DNA of 64,000 bases, taken from the NCBI GenBank assembly GCA_964057225.1, contig OZ059898.1, positions 8,680,001-8,744,000 of the forward strand, written 5' to 3'. Below the pieces are notes generated by a model, which was not told where the DNA came from, made no database searches, and saw nothing but the letters and a program-made list of their open reading frames with translations. Shown one piece after another: positions 12,661 to 23,582 of the stretch. How positions within the stretch are numbered: the stretch's first letter is position 1; every line of letters starts with the position of its first letter. The DNA comes from Auanema rhodensis. Taxonomy: Eukaryota; Nematoda; Chromadorea; Rhabditida; Rhabditidae. Position numbers and translations under genes: made by a program.

Positions 12661-13679
12661 CTTGATACTACTAAAATAAAAATAAAAACATTAAAAGAAA
12701 AGAATTGAAATGAAAAAATAAAATGAAACAACACAAAGTTAAAAGGAGAAAAGTTGGAAAAATGTGTGAATAAGGTGTCTTTTATGTATATATACATAGA
12801 ATTGGTTCAGTATATGTAGATATACGCCTTGGGTTTTGGGGGACATCATACAGAGAAAGGGACTTGTTTCTGACGTCAGAACAGGATCAGACGCTCTACG
12901 ATGTCGTTGTCATACTATGAATGAATCAGCATGTTTTAAAATATCTTTGAAGAAATAAGACAAGAAATCACTAGAATGTTCTTTCTTCTATATCAATCTG
13001 TTCATTTTTCATATAATGCTTCTATATCAATCTGTTCAGTATATTGAAAAATAAATAAATAAATAAATAATATTAATCAATATACATATATCTTTTGAAT
13101 AATAATAAACAAAATATATTTTAGAAATAATAAAAGAAAAATCTCTTTTTTTTTCTTTTATTATATAATCATCATTTATATGAAATAATGATGATATATC
13201 TTAGATCATTCTTCCCATTAATGTAACTAATTGATCTGTACAATATGACGACAGTCAATACACGAAAACTGAAAAAAAAAGAATTCTGAAAAAAAAGTTT
13301 TTGTTAATCATTCTTTTTATTTTAATTATTAATAAAAATTAAAATGACATCATTTTATATTTTGATTAAAGAGCTTTTAAATTAAGTACAAATTAAGTAT
13401 TTTTAAAATATTTTTATATTAATCATTTAAATTGAATATACTATTATTTTCTTATTTTTCATTATTAAAACCTTTAAAATATTGCAACTATTTAGATTTT
13501 ATTTTTGAAATTTGATATGAATATTATGTCATTATCAAAGATCTATTACCAATTTTGCATATAGTCACTTCTGTGGCAAATTATTTGATTACGCACTTTC
13601 AGACAAGCTGTTATCAGAATCTATCAAATGGGTCCGGTTACCGTCCTGATTACGAGCCAGTTGCTGTTTCTGACCTGCA
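12661..13679. other. Divergent intergenic region
   Basis: Lies between the small minus-strand gene and the carboxypeptidase gene, so it probably contains both promoters. It holds a TGACGTCA site (12871-12878) and, near the carboxypeptidase start, a TTATCAGA element (13611-13618). A TTCTATATCAATCTGTTCA direct repeat occurs at about 12986 and 13020. No other gene is seen. Confidence 0.5.
13611..13618. promoter_or_regulatory. GATA-factor-like site upstream of the carboxypeptidase
   Basis: TTATCAGA, the reverse complement of TCTGATAA, sits 62 bases before the carboxypeptidase ATG. Nematode intestinal genes are often controlled by ELT-2-type GATA factors at TGATAA cores, which would suit a secreted digestive protease. 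The link is inference from one short motif. Confidence 0.3.
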
Positions 13680-16064
13680 ATGATTCGGGTAGCTCTTTTG
13701 CTCGTTTGCTTGACCTTGAGGTATTTAATTTTTAATTTAAATTTAAATAATTATATATTAATTTAGTCAAGCTGCTTTAATTAACAATCTCCCAGGTGCT
13801 CCATCTGTTAACTTCAAACAGTATGCTGGATATTACACTGTTGGACAAACCAAAAACCATCAACTTCATTATTGGTATCTTATAACTGTCTTATGAAGAA
13901 AAATTTATCAAAAAAATGATCAGGTTCATTGAGTCTCAAAACGATCCAAGCAATGACCCAGTACTTCTCTGGTTAACTGGAGGACCTGGATGTTCCGGAT
14001 TTTCTGCTATTCTCACCGAGTGGGGACCATTCATGGTATGAATTATAGTAATAAGCAGAAGATTTAAACTTAATATAAAGGTTAATCCCGATGGTGCTTC
14101 TCTCAGTCCCAACCCTTACTCCTGGAACAAAAAGGCTTCAATTTTGACTCTTGAAGCTCCAACAGGTGTAGGATATTCTTATTCCACTGATGGAAATGTT
14201 AAGACTGGAGATAATCAAGTAATCAAATCACCCATATGTCTTAAAACTTTAAATTATGCTCATGTAGACCGCTTTTGAAAACTGGCAAGCTCTTACTGCT
14301 TTCTTCAAAGAATTCCCACAATACAGAAAGAATGACTTCTACGTCACTGGAGAAAGTTATGGAGGTAATGATTTTCTAGTTTCTTTTTCAAAAAAAAATC
14401 AAAGAAAAGTGAAAGAAAAACAATTGAATTTAGAGGATAGTTAGATTTTTTTAGAACTTAAAACCTTTTTTATTACAAAAAAAGTGATCATTCTGTCGTT
14501 CATTTTGAGTTCGGATGAATAGGCACGACCGGTCCTATTCACAATCTGAAAGAAAATGAAAATGACCAGTTGAGTCAGTCACATAATCTTTCTGAGAACT
14601 TTATAAACGAAGGTTAGAACATGAAGAAGGGATTAAGAAAGAGATTAAATATATTGATTTATCTAAATAAAATTTTATTAAACTATGACAAAAAAGAATA
14701 ATTAATGAAATTATTAATAAATTGTCGTTTAGGTATCTATGTTCCAACTTTGGTTCGTGAAATTATGCATCAAAATACTCAAAATCCTATTCAACCTATC
14801 AACCTTAAGGTTTGTTTTATCATATAACGAAATTTTAAAAAAAATCTCTTATAGGGATTCGCTATTGGAAACGGTTGTGTATCTTTCCCAGAAAATACTG
14901 ACAGTTTAATCGAGTTCTTATACGGTCACGGAATTATCGATGAAACGTAAGTACAAACTTATTATCTTTGAAAATTAAAGAGATAAGAATATATCAAATA
15001 GATAATTTTCATTTAATATCTATCAAATATATTTTTTATTTGTTTATGATAATCATATATTCTTAATCATTATAATCAATTTAAGTTTTAAGGTTTTAAG
15101 TTTTAAAATAGAGAAAAACCTCTTTTATAAAACTTAAAAAGAGAAGAAAAAATTATTTAATTAGAATATTTTTTTTTGCAGAAGCTGGAAGAAGGTTCGC
15201 CAACAATGTTGTAATAACAGCACTGATTATTGTGAATTCCACAAATTCACTGGACTTAACTATTGTAAAGAATTTGTTATTGCTACCAATAACAATGCTT
15301 GGGCTGGAGGATTGAACCCATACAACATGTATGATAACTGTGTTAACGATGCATCTCAAATGCCTACTCGTTTTGCTGCTGATTACAAGCTTCATACCGG
15401 AAAGGATGTTGAAACATCACAAGTATGTTAGATAGAACATCAACTGTACTTTCATACTTCTTCAGCTTAATTCCGTTCCATGCATGAATGAAAGTGCTGT
15501 TACTACCTACTTGAATCGTCCTGATGTCAGAAAGGCTCTTTTCGTTCCATCTAGCATTGGACGTTGGGCAATTTGCAGGTAAAAACAGAAGTTTTAATGA
15601 AGCGGAATAACATTTCTTTCAATTAAGTGACTCCATCACCAGATCATACAACAGAGAAACTCAAGATACTTCCCCAATTTTCAAGGATGCTCTTAAGGCC
15701 GGACTTAGAGGTAATCATTAATATTTATTCTTTTTTTCTAATTAATATAATCTTTTGTTTCAGTCATGCTTTACAGTGGAGATGTTGATATGGCTTGCAA
15801 CTTCATGATGGGAAAACGTTTCTCTGATAAACTTGGATACGCTGTTACCCAATCAAACAGACACTACAACGTAGATGGACAAATTGGAGGATACTACACT
15901 CGCTACGGAAACTTAACCTTTGTTACAGCTAGAGTATGAGCTATTTTCTAATTTATTTTCTAAAATATGTATCTTTACAGGGAGCTGGACATATGGTTCC
16001 AACAGATAAACCATCAGTTGCTTATCACATTATTGACTCTTTCCTTAACCAGAAGAATCTTTAA
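13680..16064 (+). CDS. Serine carboxypeptidase, S10 family (451 aa)
   Basis: Twelve exons: 13680-13720, 13767-13874, 13924-14035, 14081-14218, 14268-14364, 14733-14809, 14855-14946, 15182-15422, 15466-15578, 15628-15710, 15764-15933 and 15981-16064. The total is 1356 bases with matching phases. A signal peptide ([14 protein letters not shown]) is followed by the S10 hallmarks: the oxyanion region LTGGPGCSG, the catalytic Ser in GESYGG, Asp in [10 protein letters not shown] and His in GAGHMVP. Cys residues suited to disulfides are present. Known role: these exopeptidases remove C-terminal residues at acid pH in lysosomes or the gut lumen. The signal peptide and a GATA-like site suggest a secreted or lysosomal intestinal enzyme (inference). 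Length is normal for the family. An AATAAA lies near 16163. Confidence 0.93.
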
Positions 16065-16570
16065 ACAATTTTAAAATGAATATAATTAATAATTATATAA
16101 AAATTTGAATACATATATATGTATGTATTCATATAATAATCATATATGATGTATAAAATTATAAATAAACATTTCTTTATATTAATCTTATGTTCTTTAA
16201 GTTCTTTTCAACATTTATTGTAGACTACAAAACATTATGACGTACATGTATGTATACGTCGTCAAAATGATTAGAATTTATCTTTTAAACTAAAAATCAG
16301 AAAGAAATCAAAAGAGCACAATTAAAACTTAGAATGAGCAACCTTCTTAGAGGCAAAAAAAAAGTAAAAAAAGCCATTACAGAGTTTCTTATCTTTCTTA
16401 AAACTTCAGTTTGATATACATTTGTGTATACGTGTTAAAATAATGACTATATGAATTGCATCAGTTTTTACAATAAAAGGTCACCACATGACACTCAGTC
16501 AAGGGTATTTCAGTTCAAATTATTCCAAGAAAAAAAAAAGGAAAGATAAGAATGTGATTAAATAGTGATG

Positions 16571-18420
16571 CTAAAAGTTCTGTTCTAAATTTTGCCAATC
16601 AAGGTGTACATGAGCATCAGCTGGTTGCATCAAACGTGGCGCATCCTACAACAAAGGCGGGTTAATTGTGATAATATAATTGCAAAATAAACAAACCTCT
16701 CGAAATCTTATCAAACCATCTGGTAATGTAGTTTCTACTGTAAGTTCAGATGATATCATAATATTTTCTGGTGATTTTTTTGAATTATCACAGCTACACA
16801 TACATTGTCCATTAACTATACTTCCTAAAATACAAATTTAAAAATAATTTTATAAATATATAATTATAATAATTAATACCAGGGAATAATGAATTAGAAG
16901 TTGGTTTCTTAGCAATTTTTGGCGGCTTAGGTTCATCAACAGAAATATTTTTCGTTTCAGAATCATGTACAGCTTCTTCAAAAATAAAAATATTTATATT
17001 AAAATCAATTATAATTGATATAACCTATATTATGAATTGAAGTTCTTCTAACACAATCTAATAAGTCAGTCTTAAAGAAAAAGTTTTTGATTTAAAAATA
17101 TTTTTTAATGAAACTTACTTGTAAATCATTATCAAAATGTTCTCGAACATTACAAATACATGTTCGTAGTCTAGAATGATCATTATTTCTACATGGAGTT
17201 TCTCTTCTTACACTTAAAAATAAAATATTTTAATAAAATATTATTTTATATTTTATAAACTTTGATAAACATGTTCTAAATGTATAATCTCTTTGAAATA
17301 TAGCTTGAAGATATTGGGCATTATTATCTAAAAACTGTCTGTAACAAACTAATTCTGTTTCTTCTAATAAGCATGAAGTTGTTAGATTATTACTGAAAAT
17401 AAAAACTTTTTTTTACAAAGTTTGTTTCGATGAAACAAATACATTTTTGGATCTCCTGTATGAAGTAATCGATTTATACCATTTCCAAATACTCGTGGTT
17501 GTTCCTGTATATTAATTATATTAATTATATATTTATATATTAATTTACTTTTGTGCGACATATAGCCATAGTATCAAGACTTGGACGTATTCTTCCTAAT
17601 TCAGGTAATCCCCATAATCTATCTGATACATCACCACTTAATAATAATCGAGCATATACTATATCTTCTATAAATTATATTTTATGAAATTTAAATTAAA
17701 ACAAAGAAATAATATTATGATTGAGCTATGTACCATCAAGAATAACTGGTCCAAAACGTCGTCTTTGTGGTACAAAAGGAGAATTTAGGAAACATCGATC
17801 AGCAGATGAGCGAAAATTCATCATGGAAACAGAAAACATGTCTTGAGCTTTAATAAATATTTAATATTATAATTTACTAAATATATCTTAATAAGATATA
17901 TACATATGGTTAATAAAATAATATTTTTGTTTACTTACTCTCATTAACAGAATTTCGAAGAGGTGCACGAAGATGTTTAATTGCTGTCTTATAACAACGA
18001 TCAAATACTTTTTTTTCTTCATGACAACTTAATATAATAATAATTAAATAATAATATAATTGAATGAAATATTACGCTGGACGCTTGAAACAATGTTTAA
18101 ATGCTTCTTCTTTCAAACTTTGAACTATACTTTCAGATTCTTCTGCTTCAATTGTACACTTCTGAATTTCATCCGCACAATAATACTGTGATTGAACCTG
18201 ACATTAAAAAAATAATAAAAATATAGTGCTTATATATAATTTATTAATTCTTATTTAGTTTTTTTTTGTTAAAATTGAAAAAGAAAGAAGATTTTCATTC
18301 AATTAACAATGAGGAAAGTTTTAATTTAATTAATATATATAATATATGATTAACTAATTATTTTATTTCAAAACTTACAGTTTTCATTAAACATAATATG
18401 AAATATATTAGAAAATTCAT
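16571..18420 (-). CDS. Secreted Cys-rich protein resembling GAS1/GDNF-receptor-alpha domains
   Basis: Minus-strand gene of about ten exons. It starts at 18420 with signal peptide MNFLIYFILCLMKT and ends at 16571 (tail HVHLDWQNLEQNF). Phases were matched through all introns I checked. The mature protein has spaced cysteines in helical context: YYCADEIQKC, HCFKRPACHEE, DRCYKTA, SSADRCFLN, MAICRTK, TTSCLLEE, LVCYRQF, FRTCLS, TPCRNNDHSRLRTCICN, LLDCVRR and GQCMCSC. Repeated helices with C...C and LRTCxC spacing recall GAS1 and GFR-alpha domains, which act as cell-surface co-receptors. The tail has no obvious GPI signal, so it may be secreted. The domain call is from pattern memory and moderate; the gene structure is well supported. 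Confidence 0.6.
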
Positions 18421-18740
18421 TTGAGGAGATACACGGAAGAAGATGAATATAGGAAATAAATGCTTACAATGGGCTGGTGTTTATTAAGTTCCGGCAGTAT
18501 GACCATTTCCACTTCTACATTTGATCTACTTACAACTTAAAGTACACAAAGAGAATCCTATCCGGATATAAAATAACCAAACAACTATAGAATATATGGA
18601 TATATTATATATATAGTATATATAAAGGTTTTTAATATTATAAAATAGTTTTATATTTGAAGGAAATATATTTGACTTTAAGTGGATAGATACATATGTG
18701 TATAGTTATCCTTGATAAATATATCTAGTTCGTTTGTCTT
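18421..18740. other. Upstream region of the GAS1/GFR-like gene
   Basis: AT-rich, with short alternating TA stretches near 18600-18625. It is the presumed promoter of the minus-strand gene. No coding signal seen. Confidence 0.4.
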
Positions 18741-18759
18741 TTATTTGAATATTCAACAA

Positions 18760-19640
18760 CTTAAACAATATTTTCGGGAGTGCTCTATCCAGGGGGTCTG
18801 TAGGGTATTCCCCCCAGATGGAGAGAGCTTCAACAACATTTTTTTTAATATAGCATCAAAACTATTTATGTTATGATGCCGCCTGCTACACATAAACCCT
18901 GGATTCTATTATATATTTGTGTGTACACAGGTATTTGAGTCAACTAAATTCTATTCGTCGTTGTCGTTAACAGTCAAATGATTGTGAGTGTCGTTCAACC
19001 CCGCTATTTCATCACATTTTCATCAATTTGATGAAATACCTACCAATTCCAACAATGTGTTCTGCAAACATGTTTTACAGCGTTCTTGCTAGGTGGTTTC
19101 ATTTGAATGCTTAAACCTAGAGTATTTTAGATGTTGCGACTTAGCAACTCTGTGTTTAATAAGATGGCCATGGCACCGAAGTCCGCTGGTGTGTCAAGCA
19201 CGTAAGCGACAACCTGCTCATGTGGCTGGTCTCCTAACATAAACGCACAAAATCCCCTATACAAAAAGCACTTTTTCCACTTTCTACATAGCTCTGCCAT
19301 CGGGACATGGCACTCCATCATTCGCCCGGCTCTATATGTAGTGTGCTCTTCCCTAAACAAAACCGGCTAAATCATTGACAATCTTGCCGGATGCGCCTCT
19401 TCCAATCCCGCTTAGTCTTTGCTAACGCATCCCACAACTAAGTCAACGAATTCAACCCATATGCCTTAAGGACCACCGGGTGAAGTTCTTCAGAGACCAC
19501 AGATTTCTCTAACGGCCTCACCCGGACTCTGCCTAAGATTTCTTTCGCACTCTTCATAGCTGCAATAAGTATACTACGTAAATAGTTTTACAAGATTTAC
19601 ATGTAGTCTCAGCAAAATGGGTTATCTTGGCTCTTGAATT
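18760..19640. mobile_element. GC-rich repeat-like island, probable old insertion
   Basis: Base composition jumps well above the flanks (long stretches near half G+C by eye), with compact GC words such as CAGGGGGTCTGTAGGG near 18790 and a broken reading frame on the minus strand. The flanks on both sides are ordinary AT-rich sequence. I cannot see clean terminal repeats, so the borders are approximate and the class is unknown. Confidence 0.45.
19127..19560 (-). pseudogene. Broken open reading frame inside the GC-rich island
   Basis: On the minus strand a frame begins near 19560 with MKSAKEILGRVRVRPLEKS, hits an in-frame stop after ...AYGLNSLT, resumes as LWDALAKTKRDWKRR, stops again, and continues after a frame change as the 77-codon block 19360-19127 (GRMMECHVPMAEL, CRKWKKCFLYRG, YVLDTPADFGAMA). 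Codon choice is GC-rich compared with neighbours. The pattern is that of a decayed gene carried by a repeat or transferred DNA. I do not recognise the protein. Confidence 0.5.
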
Positions 19641-19678
19641 GATGTAGAAGCGATCAAACTCGTTAATTCTTCTTCCTC

Positions 19679-19911
19679 TAGATGTTTGATAATTCACGCT
19701 AAGCTATTGATCTAGAAGCGTAAATTTCATAATGTTCTTCATTTCTGAATGATAATAAAACCAGATGAAGAGCAAGCCCCTGGCTTATTAATTTTTTTTC
19801 TTTATTGTCTTAGAAATCTTTTTATGAGCAAATTGATCAGATAACATTAGATAACAGACAAATTATATTAACAGTTTATTTCAGTAAAAGTCTAATATTA
19901 AAACATAAATT
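19679..19911. repeat. Left repeat block: two abutting inverted-repeat arms
   Basis: Two arms lie side by side. Arm A (about 19679-19800) is the reverse complement of 19994-20096, apart from a roughly 19 bp insertion near 19701-19721 and a few substitutions. Arm B (19802-19911) is the reverse complement of 21097-21207 with only a few mismatches. Both were read directly from the sequence. Confidence 0.85.
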
Positions 19912-19993
19912 CCACTCGTAATGTTTTCATCTTCAAATCGGTTTTTGACATGTTTATATCTGTATCTCTATCTTTATTGAAATTTGCTTCTCT

Positions 19994-20096
19994 AAAATTA
20001 ATAAACCAGGGGCTTGCTCTTCATCTTACCTTATTATCATTCAGAAATGAAGAACATTATGAAATTTATAGCGTGAATCATCAAACATCTAAAACC
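19994..20096. repeat. Right partner of inverted repeat A
   Basis: Reverse complement of arm A in the left block, sharing long identical runs such as GGGGCTTGCTCTTCATCT and AGAACATTATGAAATTTA. It lies upstream of the small intron-bearing gene. Confidence 0.85.
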
Positions 20097-20268
20097 TTTA
20101 TAAAGACGAGCATCAGATGTGTTGCTCACTTCAATTTTATGTTCAACTGGATTAAATGCTTATTTAATTTTTTTTTAAATATACTTTTTCATGTTAACCT
20201 ATTCCAAATTTCTTATTTAAATATTTTACTTTCTTAAGAAATCAAATCAAATTGTGGAAACAACAGCT

Positions 20269-21037
20269 ATGAGCGTTAGTAAAGATTGGCAACAAAATGT
20301 TTTGAATCGTTTGAAAAAAATGAGTAAAAAAGTGAAAGAATTTAATGACATAATTAATGATTTGACACAGGTAGTTTTTTTCATTTTTTTCGTTTAAACA
20401 TGCTTTAAAGCTTTAGGAAGTCGAAAATCTTGATCTTGAAATGAATGAAATGGTTGATCAATCTTCTGATTCAACTATTAATGATGTGACACAGGTAGTT
20501 TTTTTTCATTTTTTTCGTTTAAACATGCTTTAAAGCTTTAGGAAGTCGAAAATCTTGATCTTGAAATGAATGAAATGGTTGATCAATATTCTGATTCAAC
20601 TATTAATGATGAGACACAGGTAGTTTTTTTCATTTTTTTCGTTTAAATATGCTTTAAAACTTTAGGAAGTCAAATCTGTTGATCTTGGAAATGATGGAAC
20701 GGTTACTAAGACGAAGAAGAAAAAACGAAATTATAAACTTTCGAAGTTTGTAGATGATATGACCCAACAATCCGAGGATTTAAATTTGAGTCATATTAAA
20801 CCTAATGTACAAAACAATTATGTGTTGCATAGTGGTTCTGTTGCTTGTGAATGGAAGTTTTTCGAAAAAACTTTGATTGAGTTCTATCAAACAATTGAAA
20901 AAAAAGAGTCAGTAGTAGAAAAGTTTAAAAAATATGTTGAAAAAGATGTTAAAAAACGATTTGTAGAAAAGAATATTATGAGTGGAATATATGCTCATAT
21001 GGTTTTTAAAAACCATATAGTAAGTGATCAAAAATAA
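20269..21037 (+). CDS. Element-encoded 209 aa protein with tandemly duplicated exon
   Basis: Four exons, 20269-20370, 20417-20494, 20542-20619 and 20666-21037, total 630 bases, all phase 0. Exons 2 and 3 encode nearly identical 26-residue units, EVENLDLEMNEMVDQ(S/Y)SDSTIND(V/E)TQ, and exon 4 opens with a diverged copy (EVKSVDLGNDGTVTK). The introns preceding them are also near-identical, so an exon-plus-intron unit of about 125 bp has been tandemly copied. The rest of exon 4 is basic then helical: KTKKKKRNYK, CEWKFFEKTLIEFYQTIEKK, VVEKFKKYVEKDVKKRFVEK. No transposase catalytic motif is seen. Its place between inverted repeats suggests an element-borne accessory protein or a captured host gene. 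The upstream in-frame sequence is open back to a stop at 20218, so an earlier exon is possible. Confidence 0.55.
20371..20665 (+). repeat. Tandem repeat of an exon-intron unit, period about 125 bp
   Basis: Consecutive units start at introns 20371, 20495 and 20620. Each has a 46-47 base intron (GTAGTTTTTTTCATTTTTTT-like start, ...GCTTTAG-like end); the first two are followed by the 78-base exon. The third unit runs into the diverged start of exon 4. Confidence 0.9.
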
Positions 21038-21096
21038 TTTTCCATTTTACATGCAGGAAACGAATTTATTTCTTTAAAATTTTAAATCTTTATTGA

Positions 21097-21207
21097 AATT
21101 TATGTTTTAATATTAGACTTTTACTGAAATAAACTGTTAATATAATTTGTCTGTTATCTAATGTTATCAGATCAATTTGTTCATAAGAAGATTTCTAAGA
21201 CAATAAT
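21097..21207. repeat. Right partner of inverted repeat B
   Basis: About 111 bp, reverse complement of 19802-19911, for instance sharing TAATATAATTTGTCTGTTAT. It starts 60 bases after the stop of the element gene and probably marks the right edge of the element. Confidence 0.88.
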
Positions 21208-21998
21208 CCGTTTCGTTAAGTCTTCCAAAGCGCACTGTCCGGCAGCTGTAGTTAGTAAGATCTAGAGCAGAAAAAATTGTGAACGAGAGATCAGAAGCGA
21301 CAATTCTGATTTCAGAAAAAAATTTAAAAAACTCAAAAAATCATGTTTAAAGGTATTTTTTGGAGTCTCCGAAATTTTCATAAACTGTTTGAAGTCTTCT
21401 TTCATGAATTTCAGAAGTTTCATCAAAACTTCAGATATAAGATTCAGATGCTGAAACTCATTTGCATGAAGCTATAAAATTTATATAAATTTTGAGATAA
21501 AATAGAATTCAAAAGAAAAACAATTTTGTAAGCGAAATTTCAATTTTGGTAAATTTTGAAATTGAATGAACAAGTCAATTCAAGTCAACATTGCTTTTAC
21601 TTGGTTATAAAGATCATTTTGCTTTATTCACGCTGCAACTTGGGTTTTGAAGATAAATTAAGAATTTAAGATCGTGTTCAGATTTCTGGATTTTGTAAAT
21701 TAAAACTTGTATAAACTTCAAAAAAGCATATCAATCAGTTCTAGGAAAAAAAAGATCTAAAAAGTAGAATCAACTCTCACTAACTTGTGTAGTCTGCTAC
21801 TGTTTTAAAAAGATTAAAAATTGAATTTAATCAGTTATTTCTATCAATCATGTTATCAAAGATAGATCATTCAGCAATATATGTTTTTATTATCTGCAGC
21901 ATTATGTATTATGTACTTCTTTTAGAAAAATCAAATACTGTTTAATTTAATTTATATTATTTATTATAATATTTATTATAAAATTATATATTTATAGT
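21208..21998. other. Non-coding sequence between the element and the hydroxylase gene
   Basis: The first 100 bases after the repeat are somewhat GC-richer (GGCAGCTGTAG), the rest AT-rich with no frame of interest. It is the presumed promoter of the hydroxylase gene. An acceptor-like TTTATAG lies two bases before that ATG, which suggests a spliced 5' leader. Confidence 0.4.
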
Positions 21999-23503
21999 AT
22001 GTCACCTCCGTTAGAATTCATGTATCCTCCTTCGAATTTTACTTCGGAAGAACTAGCTCGTGAAATGAGTCAGAGAGCTTTACAACCAATTTGGGATTTT
22101 ATTCGTGTAATATATACTTTATTCAATTTATTATAATATATTTTTAATATTAAGATTGGAAATGAGAAAGTTTTAAGCTCACCACTATTTCCTCCATTTT
22201 ATGCGTTGTCAATTGATTATGCTTTTGTAATTATATTTACAAGTATATTAAGTATTATTTAAATTATTATATTATATTATATTTTAGTTATTGATTTATA
22301 TTTTTATGATGTTCCTTTTTTCAAAAATCATAAAATTCAAAAAGACAAGAAGGTTACATGGACTTTAATTAAAAAATCTTTGAAATTACAATTATGGAAT
22401 CAATTACTCTGGTAAAAATACATAGAATAATTCTGATTTTTACTATATATTTATCTATTCTTCAGGATCTATCCAATGGCTTTGGTTCAATTAATCTGGG
22501 TACCTCCTACTGAATTACCAGCACTTGCACCTACAGTTTGGGAATTTGTAACTCAGGTATTCTAAATTTATTTGTCTGAACCACATACATTTTTATAATT
22601 GAAAAAATTAATTTATAGATTAGTATATACTTCCTTTTATTTGATTTTTCATATTTCTGGTTCCACTATATTCATCACAAGGTAAGATAAAGATATTTAC
22701 TTTTTCTTTCTAATTTCTAATCTTTTATTAGAAAATTGAAAAACTTGATAAAAATATGATAAAATTCGACCTTTACCTTTTATTTTCATAAATATTGATA
22801 AGATTGATCAAAAAAAGGCATGAAAGATTAATAAGATCATAATATTGACACAAATGAGCAGAAATAATTAAAAATTTCTTCAATTTTTCATATAAAATTA
22901 TAATTAATATTATTTGCAGGTTAAATTCTTATATAGATGGTGCCATTCAGTTCATCATATGTATTCATCCCCATGTGCAGCTGTTGCACAACATCTTCAT
23001 CCATTTGAAGTATTGAAATATAATTTTTTGAAAATAAGTTAATAATATTCTATAGTTATTCTTTGTTGGAACATTTATTACTGTTGTTCCATGGATATTT
23101 CCAACTCATTGTTTCACATATTGGACATGGTTTCTTATAGCTCAAAGTGTTTCTTATGAAGTAATTATTACAAATATTATTATATAGTTATCAAAGTTAT
23201 TGTTCAGGTTCATCTTGGTTATGATTTTCCATTTGGATTGCATCGATTATTCTTCTTCTATGCTGGTACACCTGCTCATGACATGCATCATCTCAGACCC
23301 CTAACATGTTTTGAACCTTGGTTGAACTATTTGGACCGTTTAATGGGTAATTAAGTTTTTTTAAATCTTATTTTACTCCTAAAACAAATCTTACAGGTTA
23401 TCATATAACATATGAAGATTTAAAGAAAATGGCTGATGACAAAGCCAAACGATATGGATTGTATAAAAAAGAAGATATTGCCGGATTAGAATGGCATAAT
23501 TAA
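21999..23503 (+). CDS. Fatty-acid hydroxylase superfamily enzyme (sterol desaturase/25-hydroxylase-like), 271 aa
   Basis: Nine exons: 21999-22106, 22155-22242, 22288-22411, 22466-22556, 22619-22681, 22920-23009, 23056-23160, 23208-23346 and 23396-23503. The total is 816 bases with matched phases. The di-iron histidine boxes of the superfamily are in order: HYIHHK, HSVHH and HDMHH. Hydrophobic segments (YALSIDYAFVIIFT, TFITVVPWIF and others) give an ER polytopic membrane protein. Known family reactions are O2-dependent hydroxylation or desaturation of sterols and lipids, for example cholesterol 25-hydroxylase and C-4/C-5 sterol enzymes. The length (about 270) fits the 25-hydroxylase-like nematode branch, but the substrate cannot be told. 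Its 3' end is only 79 bases from the convergent gene. Confidence 0.88.
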
Positions 23504-23582
23504 ACATTGAAATATTAATTATTATTATTTTATAACAATTTAATAAAAAAAAAGAAAGAATTCGAAATTTATATCTTTCTTG

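Noticed and set aside
15153-15395. 80-codon minus-strand frame
   Set aside because: Antisense shadow of a carboxypeptidase exon (15182-15422).
19950-20237. 95-codon plus-strand frame
   Set aside because: Lies across inverted-repeat arm A' and AT-rich spacer. It could be an eroded element exon, but there is no splice link to the gene at 20269 and no family match.
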